From the NCBI RefSeq assembly GCF_934636505.1, contig NZ_CAKUAL010000074.1, positions 1-8,529 of the forward strand: a stretch of 8,529 nucleotides of DNA, read 5' to 3'. The translations under genes were made by a program, and so were the position numbers. Origin of the DNA: an uncultured Ellagibacter sp. GTDB lineage: Bacteria > Actinomycetota > Coriobacteriia > Coriobacteriales > Eggerthellaceae. The notes beneath the pieces were generated by a model that had not been told where the DNA came from, did no database searches, and saw nothing but the letters and a program-made list of their open reading frames with translations. Shown piece after piece: positions 1 through 7,500 of this stretch; within the stretch, counting starts at the first letter, position 1; each line of letters opens with the position of its first letter.

Positions 1-1751
1 AGTCCGAGACCGTTTGGCGTCAGGCCGAGCACTACGGCGTCCCCCGCATCGCCTTCATCAACAAGTACGACCGCGTCGGCGCCGACTTCCTCCATGCGAG
101 TCAGACCATGAAGGATCGTCTGGGTGCGAAGGCTGTTGCTGCTCAGCTCCCGATGGGCGCCGAGGACAACTTCTGGGGCGTCATCGACCTTGTCACCATG
201 ACCGCATGGGACTTCAAGGCCGACGACAAGGGCATGACCTACCCTGAGCCCATGGACGAGATCCCCGCCGAGTTCAAAGAGGACGCCGAGCTTTACCATC
301 AGGAGCTCCTCGAGGCTGCCGCCGACTGCGACGACGACCTCATGGAGAAGGTCCTCATGGAAGAGGAAGTCTCCGTCGAAGAGCTGAAGGCTGCCCTGCG
401 CAAGGGCGTCATCGCCTGCAAGATCAACCCCGTGTTCGTGGGCTCCGCCTACAAGAACAAGGGCGTGCAGGAACTCCTCGACGCCGTCGTCGATTACCTC
501 CCGGCTCCGATCGACGTTCCCGCGATCAAGGGCACCAACCCCGAGACCGGCGAGGAAGATGAGCGTCCGAGCGATCCGAAGGCCCCGTTTGCGGCTCTCG
601 CGTTCAAGATCATGACCGACCCGTTCGTCGGCAAGCTCACCTATCTGCGCGTATACTCCGGCCATCTGGACGCTGGTTCCTACGTGTCCAACGCCACCAA
701 GGATAAGAAAGAGCGCATCGGCCGCCTGCTTCAGATGCACTCCAACCAGCGCGTCGACATCGACGCCTGCTCCGCTGGCGATATCGTCGCTGTCGTTGGC
801 CTGAAGAACACGACCACGGGCGACACGCTGTGCGAGGAAGACGCGCCGATCATCCTCGAGTCCATGGAATTCGCCGACCCCGTCATCGACGTTGCCGTCG
901 AGCCGAAGACCAAGGCCGACCAGACCAAGATGGAGATCGCTCTCCAGAAGCTGGCGGAAGAGGACCCGACGTTCCGCGTGTCGACCAACCATGAGACCGG
1001 CCAGACCATCATCGCCGGCATGGGCGAGCTTCACCTCGAGATCATCGTCGACCGCCTTCTGCGCGAGTTCAAGGTCGAGGCAAACGTCGGCAAGCCGCAG
1101 GTTGCTTACCGCGAGCGTCCGGGCCACGAAGTGCTCAACGCCGAGGGCAAGTTCGTCCGCCAGTCCGGTGGTCGCGGCCAGTACGGCCATGCGGTCATCA
1201 ACATGTACCCGCAGGAAGCCGGCAAGGGCTACGAGTTCGAGAACAAGATCGTCGGCGGCGTCGTGCCGAAGGAATACATTCCTTCCATCGACAAGGGCAT
1301 CCAGGAAGCTCTCAACACGGGCGTTCTGGCTGGCTACCCCGTCGAGGACGTGCGCGTCGAGCTCATCGACGGTTCTTACCACGACGTCGACTCTTCCGAA
1401 GCTGCATTCAAGGTCGCAGGCTCCATGGCGATCAAAGACGCGCTGCGCAAGTCCGACCCGGTCATCCTCGAGCCCGTCATGTCCGTCGAGGTTGAAACCC
1501 CCGAGGAGTACATGGGCTTCGTCATGGGCGACATCCCGAGCCGCCGTGGCATGATCTGCGGCCAGGAATCGCGCGGCAACGCCGTTGTCATCTCCGCGAA
1601 GGTTCCGCTGGGCGAGATGTTCGGCTATGCAACCGACCTGCGCTCCGGCACTCAGGGCCGTGCGACGTACACGATGCAGTTCGCGTCCTACGAGCCGGTT
1701 CCGAAGAGCGTGTCCGAAGAGATTATCAGCAAGGCTGGCGGCAACGCGTAG
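1..1751 (+). CDS. fusA: Translation elongation factor G (EF-G), 5'-truncated by the window edge
   Basis: EF-G is the cytosolic GTPase that drives tRNA-mRNA translocation and, with RRF, ribosome recycling. The reading frame is open from base 3 (bases 1-2 finish a preceding codon) to a TAG at 1749-1751, giving 582 residues. The family is about 700 long, so roughly 120 N-terminal residues are missing, including the P-loop, switch I and switch II. Visible parts in order are: the end of the G domain with the G4 motif as NKYD (bases 60-71) and the G5 region VGSAYKNKGVQ; domain II starting near PFAALAFKIMTDPFVGKL; domain III with TGQTIIAGMGELHLEI; domain IV with QSGGRGQYGHA and the tip motif GSYHDVDSSE, whose His reaches the decoding site in known EF-Gs; and domain V with PEEYMGFVMGDIPSRRG and EMFGYATDLRSGTQGRA. 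Most EF-Gs have Met at the third position of NKxD, so Tyr is a mild variant. The gene is followed 36 nt later by rpsJ, with no tuf between. Confidence 0.97.
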   Translation, partial: SETVWRQAEHYGVPRIAFINKYDRVGADFLHASQTMKDRLGAKAVAAQLPMGAEDNFWGVIDLVTMTAWDFKADDKGMTYPEPMDEIPAEFKEDAELYHQELLEAAADCDDDLMEKVLMEEEVSVEELKAALRKGVIACKINPVFVGSAYKNKGVQELLDAVVDYLPAPIDVPAIKGTNPETGEEDERPSDPKAPFAALAFKIMTDPFVGKLTYLRVYSGHLDAGSYVSNATKDKKERIGRLLQMHSNQRVDIDACSAGDIVAVVGLKNTTTGDTLCEEDAPIILESMEFADPVIDVAVEPKTKADQTKMEIALQKLAEEDPTFRVSTNHETGQTIIAGMGELHLEIIVDRLLREFKVEANVGKPQVAYRERPGHEVLNAEGKFVRQSGGRGQYGHAVINMYPQEAGKGYEFENKIVGGVVPKEYIPSIDKGIQEALNTGVLAGYPVEDVRVELIDGSYHDVDSSEAAFKVAGSMAIKDALRKSDPVILEPVMSVEVETPEEYMGFVMGDIPSRRGMICGQESRGNAVVISAKVPLGEMFGYATDLRSGTQGRATYTMQFASYEPVPKSVSEEIISKAGGNA

Positions 1752-1787
1752 TGCGCGGCTGCGACAAGCTTAATGGAGGTAAGATAA

Positions 1788-2096
1788 GTGGCTAATCAGA
1801 AGATTCGCATCCGCTTGAAGGGGTACGATCATGAGATCGTGGATCAGTCCACCAAGCTCATCGTCGATACCGCGCAGAAGACGGGTGCCAAAGTGTCCGG
1901 TCCTATTCCGCTGCCGACGGAGCGCAACATGTATTGCGTCGTCAAGGGCCCGCACGTCGACAAGGATTCCCGCGAGCAGTTCGAGATGCGCACCCACAAG
2001 CGCCTCATCGACATCCTGGAGCCGACCCCGAACACGGTCGATTCCCTGATGCGTCTCGATCTCCCGGCCGGCGTCGACATCGAGATCAAGCTGTAA
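1788..2096 (+). CDS. rpsJ: 30S ribosomal protein S10
   Basis: S10 is a 30S head protein and, as NusE, a partner of NusB in antitermination complexes. The 102-aa length is the family norm. The N-terminus (QKIRIRLKGYDHEIVDQSTK) and the segment PHVDKDSREQFEMRTHKRL are diagnostic. The residues just before PHVDK are KG rather than the more usual RS, a small variant at the edge of the extended loop. The start is GTG at 1788. It is chosen because a full GGAGGT Shine-Dalgarno (1775-1780) sits 7 nt upstream and because MANQKIRI matches the family N-terminus. The gene lies 36 nt after fusA and 14 nt before rplC, and no promoter or terminator is evident in either gap. It is therefore probably co-transcribed with both. 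Confidence 0.97.
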   Translation: MANQKIRIRLKGYDHEIVDQSTKLIVDTAQKTGAKVSGPIPLPTERNMYCVVKGPHVDKDSREQFEMRTHKRLIDILEPTPNTVDSLMRLDLPAGVDIEIKL

Positions 2097-2110
2097 GGGG
2101 GCTCTTTTAA

Positions 2111-2731
2111 ATGATTAATGCAATCTTTGGCAAGAAGATCGGCATGACGCAGATCTTCGCTGAGAACGAAACCGTCGTTCCCGTTACCGTTATCCAGGCT
2201 GAGCCGAACAAGGTCTGCCAGGTGAAGACGAAGGCTACGGACGGTTACGAAGCTGTTCAGTTGGGCTTCGGCGCAATCAAGCCGAAGAAGGTCAACAAGC
2301 CGATGGCGGGCCATTTCGAGAAGCTCGGCACCGAGCCTGTTCGTTACCTGCGCGAGGTTCGCGTCGAGGACGCGAGCGAGTACAAGACGGGCGACCTGCA
2401 GACCGTCGCGGCATTTGCCGACGTGAAGAAGGTCGACGTCACCGGTACTTCCAAGGGCAAGGGCTTCGCGGGTGTCATCAAGCGCTACGGCTTTGCCGGC
2501 GGCCCTGGCGGACACGGTGCGCACTTCCATCGCGCTCCCGGTTCGGTTGGCCAGTGCGCAACCCCGTCCCGCGTCTTCAAGGGCGTTCGCATGCCGGGTC
2601 ACATGGGCTGTGACACGGTGACCGTCCGCAACCTCGAGGTCGTTCGCATCGATGAGGAGCAGAACCTCATTCTCGTCAAGGGTGGTATCCCGGGCGGCAA
2701 GAACGGCATCGTGCGCGTGCGCATGGCGTAG
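2111..2731 (+). CDS. rplC: 50S ribosomal protein L3
   Basis: L3 is an early-assembling 50S protein whose long internal loop reaches toward the peptidyl transferase centre. The protein is 206 aa, normal for bacteria. It opens with FGKKIGMTQIF. The diagnostic central stretch at about residues 117-166 contains GFAGVIKRYGFAGGPGGHGA, HRAPGSVGQ and GVRMPGHMG, the loop that enters the 23S rRNA core. The C-terminus carries NLILVKGGIPG. The start ATG at 2111 is preceded by AAGGGGG (2095-2101), which overlaps the rpsJ stop codon with 9 nt spacing, so translation may be partly coupled to S10. It is the second gene of the S10-type cluster, in canonical order. Confidence 0.97.
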   Translation: MINAIFGKKIGMTQIFAENETVVPVTVIQAEPNKVCQVKTKATDGYEAVQLGFGAIKPKKVNKPMAGHFEKLGTEPVRYLREVRVEDASEYKTGDLQTVAAFADVKKVDVTGTSKGKGFAGVIKRYGFAGGPGGHGAHFHRAPGSVGQCATPSRVFKGVRMPGHMGCDTVTVRNLEVVRIDEEQNLILVKGGIPGGKNGIVRVRMA

Positions 2732-2762
2732 TTAGTAACGAAGATTAGGAGCTGCATTACAT

Positions 2763-3386
2763 ATGGCAACGATTGATATCAAGGACGCGAAGGGTGAGAA
2801 GACCGGCACTGCCGAGCTCAATCCTTCCGTGTTCGGCATCGAGCCGAACGTCCCGGTCATGCACCTTGCGGTCCGCGCGCAGCGCGCTTCGTGGCGCCAG
2901 GGCACGCATGACACCAAGACTCGCGGCGAGGTTAGCGGCGGCGGCAAGAAGCCGTGGCGCCAGAAGGGCACCGGCCGCGCTCGTCAGGGCACCATCCGCG
3001 CACCTCAATGGGCTGGCGGCGGCACCGTGTTCGGTCCGCATCCCCGCTCCTACGAGATGAAGGTGAACAAGAAGGAGATCAAGCTCGCGATGCGCTCTGC
3101 GCTTTCCGCGAAGCTCGCCGACAACCAGCTCATGGTCGTCGCTGATTGGAACTTCGAGAAGCCCTGCACCAAGGACGCCGTTGCTGCCCTGAAGGCGCTC
3201 GGCATCGAGGGTCGCGCGACGCTCGTGATCGGCAACGAGGACATCAACACCTACAAGTCCTTCCGCAACATCCCGACCGTCACCATCGTCCCGGTGTGCA
3301 TGATCAACACCTACGACTTCTTGGATAACAAGACGCTCGTGCTGACTGAGTCCACCCTGGCCCGCATCGAGGAGGTGCTTGCATAA
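2763..3386 (+). CDS. rplD: 50S ribosomal protein L4
   Basis: L4 is an early-assembly 50S protein whose extended loop lines the polypeptide exit tunnel. In E. coli, L4 also represses its own S10 operon. The protein is 207 aa. The loop is clear at about residues 44-94: WRQGTHDTKTRGEVSGGGKK, PWRQKGTGRARQGTIRAPQW and GGGTVFGPHPRSY. The globular part follows, with KLAMRSALSAK and a C-terminal TLVLTESTLARIEEVLA. The start at 2763 is supported by AGGAG (2747-2751) with 11 nt spacing, slightly long. The gene is 31 nt after rplC. Its stop codon directly abuts the rplW start, and its 3' end contains the rplW Shine-Dalgarno. No leader structure like the E. coli L4 target can be recognised, because the operon start is outside the window. 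Confidence 0.97.
   Translation: MATIDIKDAKGEKTGTAELNPSVFGIEPNVPVMHLAVRAQRASWRQGTHDTKTRGEVSGGGKKPWRQKGTGRARQGTIRAPQWAGGGTVFGPHPRSYEMKVNKKEIKLAMRSALSAKLADNQLMVVADWNFEKPCTKDAVAALKALGIEGRATLVIGNEDINTYKSFRNIPTVTIVPVCMINTYDFLDNKTLVLTESTLARIEEVLA
3371..3376 (+). promoter_or_regulatory. Shine-Dalgarno for rplW inside the rplD coding end
   Basis: GGAGGT lies within the last codons of rplD, 10 nt before the rplW ATG. The rplD stop (TAA) and the rplW start (ATG) are directly adjacent. This arrangement points to translational coupling of L4 and L23. Confidence 0.8.
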
Positions 3387-3671
3387 ATGAAGGATCCTCG
3401 CGAGGTTATCATCCGCCCCGTCATCACGGAGCACAGCTACGACATGATGGAGAAGAACACCTACACCTTCGAGGTCGCCAAGACCTCCAACAAGGTTGAG
3501 ATCCGTCAGGCAGTTGAGGCCATCTTCAACGTGACGGTGACCAAGGTGAACACCCTGAACGTGAAGTCCAAGCCGAAGCGCATGCGCGGTGCGGCTGGCC
3601 GTACCCGTACGTGGAAGAAGGCCATGGTCACGCTCAAGGAAGGCGATTCCATCGAGCTGTTCAACGCCTAG
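3387..3671 (+). CDS. rplW: 50S ribosomal protein L23
   Basis: L23 sits at the exit of the ribosomal tunnel and is the docking platform for trigger factor and SRP. The protein is 94 aa, of normal length. Diagnostic segments are IIRPVITEHSYDMME near the N-terminus, NKVEIRQAVEAIFNVTVTKV (residues 35-54), VNTLNVKSKPKRMRG and the C-terminal TWKKAMVTLKEGDSIELF. Glu15, in the motif PVITEH, aligns with E. coli L23 Glu18, the residue known to contact trigger factor, so the docking site appears intact. The start ATG abuts the rplD stop codon. In nearly all bacteria rplB follows rplW. Here the gene is instead followed by a strong terminator and an unrelated ABC transporter operon. Confidence 0.97.
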   Translation: MKDPREVIIRPVITEHSYDMMEKNTYTFEVAKTSNKVEIRQAVEAIFNVTVTKVNTLNVKSKPKRMRGAAGRTRTWKKAMVTLKEGDSIELFNA

Positions 3672-3704
3672 AGTCCTATCTCTGAGCGACTGACGCCTGC
3701 TACG

Positions 3705-3739
3705 AAGCCCCAGGTTATTTGACCTGGGGCTTTTTCTTT
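3705..3739 (+). terminator. Strong intrinsic terminator closing the fusA-rplW operon
   Basis: An 11-bp perfect stem, AAGCCCCAGGT (3705-3715) pairing with ACCTGGGGCTT (3722-3732), encloses a 6-nt loop. It runs into TTTTTCTTT (3731-3739). The stem is GC-rich and the U-tract is immediate, as expected for Rho-independent termination on the + strand. No matching A-run lies on the upstream side, so it should act in one direction only. It begins 33 nt after the L23 stop codon. Confidence 0.93.
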
Positions 3740-3795
3740 CTCGACGCCCGCTATCCTTTGCTCTTGACCAACCTCGAGCGCGTTTAACGGTGAGG

Positions 3796-3814
3796 TTTCG
3801 CTATAATGGGACAA
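3796..3814 (+). promoter_or_regulatory. Promoter of the ABC transporter operon (-10 TATAAT)
   Basis: A perfect -10 hexamer, TATAAT, lies at 3802-3807 inside the context TTTCGCTATAAT. It predicts a transcript start near 3814 and a 5'UTR of about 25 nt. At 16-18 bp spacing the -35 position (about 3778-3785) has no good TTGACA match. A TTGACC at 3764-3769 is 32 bp away, too far to pair with this -10. A weak -35 beside a perfect -10 may mean an activator or other upstream contact. The inverted repeat AACCTC/GAGGTT (3770-3775 and 3792-3797, centres 22 bp apart) brackets the -35 position, but a pair of this size could arise by chance. Confidence 0.65.
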
Positions 3815-3827
3815 ACGACGATATTTC

Positions 3828-3833
3828 GAGGAG
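3828..3833 (+). promoter_or_regulatory. Shine-Dalgarno that fixes the ATPase start
   Basis: GAGGAG lies 5 nt before the ATG at 3839. An in-frame ATG further upstream, at 3806, overlaps the -10 hexamer and could not be in the transcript. The 3839 start is therefore the real one. Confidence 0.85.
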
Positions 3834-3838
3834 TCCGC

Positions 3839-4540
3839 ATGGCGTTTATCGAGTTCCGTGATGTTCGCAAAATCTATCAGATGGGCGAGGTAGAGGTCGC
3901 CGCTGTCGACGGTATGTCGTTTACCGTCGAAAAAGGCGAGTTCGTCGTCGTGGTCGGGCCTTCGGGCTCGGGTAAGACCACGCTTTTGAACATGCTCGGC
4001 GGCATGGATTCCTGCACGTCGGGCAAGATCATGCTCGACGGGCGCGAGGTGAGCTCGTTCGGCGAGAAGGAGCTCACGTATTATCGCCGTTACGACATCG
4101 GCTTCGTGTTCCAGTTCTACAACCTCGTGCAGAACCTGACGGCGCTCGAGAACGTTGAGCTCGCAAGCCAGATTTGCACCGACCCTCTCGATGCCGCTGA
4201 AGTCCTTGCCGAAGTTGGCCTCTCTCATCGCATCGACAACTTCCCCTCGCAGCTCTCGGGCGGCGAACAGCAGCGCGTCGCTATTGCCCGCGCCCTCGCA
4301 AAGAACCCGAAGGTGCTTTTGGCTGATGAGCCCACGGGCGCCCTCGACTATAAGACGGGCAAGGCGATCCTAAAGCTTTTGCAGGACACGTGCGCGAACA
4401 CGGGCAAGACCGTCGTGCTCATCACGCACAATTCCGCGTTCACCGACATCGCCGACCGCGTGATTCATATCCGCGAGGGCAAGGTTGCCGCCGTGGAGCA
4501 AAACGCCCATCCCGCCTCCGCTGAAACGATTGAGTGGTAG
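3839..4540 (+). CDS. ABC transporter ATPase, MacB/LolD/BceA type
   Basis: This 233-aa cytosolic ATPase powers the FtsX-like permease encoded next to it. All nucleotide-binding motifs are intact: Walker A GPSGSGKTT (residues 40-48), Q-loop Gln92 in FVFQFYNLVQ, signature LSGGEQQRVAIARAL (139-153), Walker B KVLLADE (158-164) with catalytic Glu164, D-loop GALD (167-170) and H-loop His197 in VLITHN. The segment Y13-QMGEVEVAAVDGMSF, in place of a plain A-loop, is typical of the MacB/LolD/BceA branch, which uses ATP to move a permease's extracytoplasmic domain rather than to carry substrate through a channel. The start is set by GAGGAG and by the promoter position; a longer reading frame beginning at 3806 is ruled out. 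The stop codon is followed after 3 nt by the permease start. This implies one operon and translational coupling. Confidence 0.93.
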   Translation: MAFIEFRDVRKIYQMGEVEVAAVDGMSFTVEKGEFVVVVGPSGSGKTTLLNMLGGMDSCTSGKIMLDGREVSSFGEKELTYYRRYDIGFVFQFYNLVQNLTALENVELASQICTDPLDAAEVLAEVGLSHRIDNFPSQLSGGEQQRVAIARALAKNPKVLLADEPTGALDYKTGKAILKLLQDTCANTGKTVVLITHNSAFTDIADRVIHIREGKVAAVEQNAHPASAETIEW

Positions 4541-4543
4541 CCG

Positions 4544-7500
4544 ATGGCAGGGGCATTCCGCAAAGAGGTAATGCGATCGATCACTCATTCGCTTGGGCGC
4601 TTCCTCGCTATTGCCATTATCGCGGCGCTTGGGTGCGGCTTTTATGCGGGCTTGCGCCTCACCGGCCCCGACATGCGTCTTGCGGGCGACACGTACTACG
4701 ACGCGACCAACCTGTGCGATTTGCGCGTTGTGTCCGCACTCGGGTTCACCGACGACCAGATCGATGAGATTTCCCAGGTTGAAGGCGTAAGCGGTGTCAT
4801 GCCAGCCTATGAGTCCGACGTCATCGCGCAGATCGACGGCGTGCAGTACACGACGCGCATCCATTCCCTCAACGTCGATAAAGCGCGGGCGAGCGAATGC
4901 GACGACGGTCTGAACGTCGAATCTGAGGACCCGTACTATATCAACCGGCCCATCCTCGTCGAAGGCTCCTGGCCCGATTCGAACGACGAGTGTTTGCTGT
5001 CCGCCGACACGGTGTGGTCGACCGAGGTGAACGTCGGCGATAAGGTCCTGCTTGCGGAAGGGACCTCCGATCTCGACGACACCTTCGCCGTTCACGAGTG
5101 CACGGTCTCGGGCTTTGTCCGCTCCTCGTATTACACGTGCTCGACCTCGGTGGGGTCGACGTCGCTCGGGTCGGGGCAGCTCGCGACCTTCGCCTATGTT
5201 CCCGAAGGCGCTTTCGCGGAGGATTTCCCCTACACCGAGGCGTTCGTCACCGTCGCTGGCGCTCGCGAGGCGCAATGGGCGACCGATGACTACCAATCAC
5301 TTGTCGATGCGACGGCATCGCGCATCAACGGTATTTCCGACGATCTTCTGGCTTCGCGCCTCGAGGGTATTCGCGCCGATGCGCAGGCGGAACTTGACGA
5401 GAGCCGAGCCGACTTCGAGACCGAGCGCGCCGATGCACTCCAGAAGCTCGACGATGCTCAGGTGGAACTTGACGACGCGAAGGCGAAGCTTGACGATGCG
5501 GCTGCGAAGCTCGCGAGCTCGCAGGCGACCATCGACTCAAGCGCTCGCGATCTTGCGAGCGGACAGGCGCAGGTCGACAGCGGGCGGGCGGAGCTCGACG
5601 CCCAGCGCGCAGCTGCCGAGGAGCAGTTTGCGGCTGCGGAGGCCCAGCTCGACGCCGCCCAGGCAAGCTATGACGCTGCCATGGCCCAGCGGGCGATGCT
5701 CGTCGAGCAGCTCGCGCAGGCGCAGGCGGCGGGCGCGCACGATGTCGTGGCGCAGCTTGAGGCCGCCATCGCGCAGATAGACGCGCAGACCGCGGGCGTT
5801 CCCGAGCAGATCGCGCAGGGACGTGCCCAGCTTGCCGAGCAGCGCTCCCAGGCGCAGGCGAGCATGGATGCCGCCGAGGGCGAGCTTGCAAGTTCGCAAG
5901 CGACCATCGACAGCGGTCGCGCCCAGCTGGAGTCGGGACGACGGCAGCTTGCCTCGGGCCGCTCCGAATACGAGGATGGCCTCGCGCAATACGAAGAGGG
6001 CGCAAGCGAGCTGTCCACCCAACGCGCGGACGCCGAGGAGCAGTTCGCCGATGCCGAGGCGAAGCTTGCCGATGCCCAGGCGGACGTGGACGCGATCGCC
6101 GATACTGAGGGCGAGGTGTACGTGCTCGACCTCACGAAGAACATCGGCGCCGAGAGCTTCAAGTCGGACGCGGGCCGCATCGATCAGATCGCGCAGGTCT
6201 TCCCGTTTTTGTTCTTCCTCGTGGCGGCACTCGTCTCGCTTACTACCATGACGCGCATGGTGGAGGAGGAGCGTGTGCTCATCGGCACGTTCAAGGCGCT
6301 CGGCTACAGCAAGGCGCGCATCACCTCGAAGTACCTCATCTACGCCATCGTGGCAAGCGGCGTTGGTGCGATTATCGGCATCGTCGCGCTCTCGAAGTTT
6401 TTGCCCTGGTTCATCATGGGCGCCTACGCGATCATCTACGCCGTTCCGTGTCGGCCGTGCCCGGTCGATCCCGCCATGACCGCCGCCGCCGCGGGGCTCG
6501 GCGTGGGAATCACCGTAATCGCCACCTGGTTCGCCGCGGCCTCGACGCTGCGCGAGCGCCCGGCGTTCCTCATGCTGCCGCGTGCCCCGAAGGCCGGCAA
6601 GCGTATCTTGCTCGAGCGCATCCGCCCTCTGTGGCACCGCCTGTCGTTCTCCTGGAAGGTTACTTCGCGCAACCTCTTCCGCTACAAGCGCCGCTTCATC
6701 ATGGCGATCGTGGGCATCGCCGGCTGTACGGCGCTTCTGCTCACGGGCTTGGGGCTGCAAAACGCCATCAACGACATCATCGACAAGCAATATGGCGAGC
6801 TCTATCATTACAACACCATCGTCCGTATGGACTCCGATTGCACGCCTGACGAGAAATCACAGGTGGAACAGCGGGTTAGGGAAGACGCCTCGGGGGATTT
6901 CACCTGGCTTGCCGCCGCGAACAAGCAGGCGCAGTCCGTCTCCGGCGACGGCGCGGACATAAGCCAGCACCGCATCGACATCATCGTGCCCGAGCATCCC
7001 GACGCCTTCTCCGACTTCATCACGATGCGCACGCGCGAGGGGCACGAGGAGCTTGCGCTCTCCGACGACGGCGTGCTCGTGAGCGAGAAGCTCGCGATGG
7101 AGCTCTCCCTTGAGGTGGGCAGCACGTTTTCCATCTTCGATGAGGACGCCGTGGGCGACGCGACGGGCGACGGGCGCGAGGTCACCGTGGCAGGCATCAT
7201 GGAGAACTACGTCGGGCACTACGTCTACTTCACGCCGGCACTCTACGAGCAGGTGATGGGCGAGGAACCTGTGTTTACCACGCTTTATGCGAACGAGGTG
7301 GAAGACGAGGGCGCGCGCGAGGTCCTCTCCGACGAGCTTCTGGCGACCGATGGCGTGAAGACGGTCACCTACAACGACGAGACTATCGATAGTTACCGAA
7401 CCATGCTCAAGAGCGTCGACAGCGTGGTCGTGGTCCTCGTGATTGCGGCGGCCCTGCTCGCGTTCGTCGTGCTTTACAACCTGACGAACATCAACATCAC

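Noticed and set aside
1844..2602. 252-codon open frame on the - strand across rpsJ and rplC
   Set aside because: It lies opposite two unmistakable ribosomal protein genes and spans their junction, and its product resembles nothing. It is a shadow frame.
3764..3769. TTGACC as the -35 of the ABC operon promoter
   Set aside because: It is 32 bp from the TATAAT at 3802, far beyond the 16-18 bp spacing needed, and no -10-like hexamer sits at the right distance from it.
3770..3797. AACCTC/GAGGTT inverted repeat as an operator for the ABC operon
   Set aside because: Six-bp arms with a 16-bp spacer are expected by chance in a region this size. It is mentioned with the promoter but is not strong enough to call as a site.
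3806..3838. Eleven-codon N-terminal extension of the ATPase starting at ATG 3806
   Set aside because: This ATG overlaps the TATAAT -10 hexamer and lacks a Shine-Dalgarno. The ATG at 3839 has GAGGAG 5 nt upstream and gives the normal family N-terminus.
5537..6808. 423-codon open frame on the - strand opposite the permease
   Set aside because: Long antisense frames are expected opposite GC-rich genes with biased codon use. The + strand frame encodes a coherent permease with motifs, and the antisense product shows no recognisable family features.
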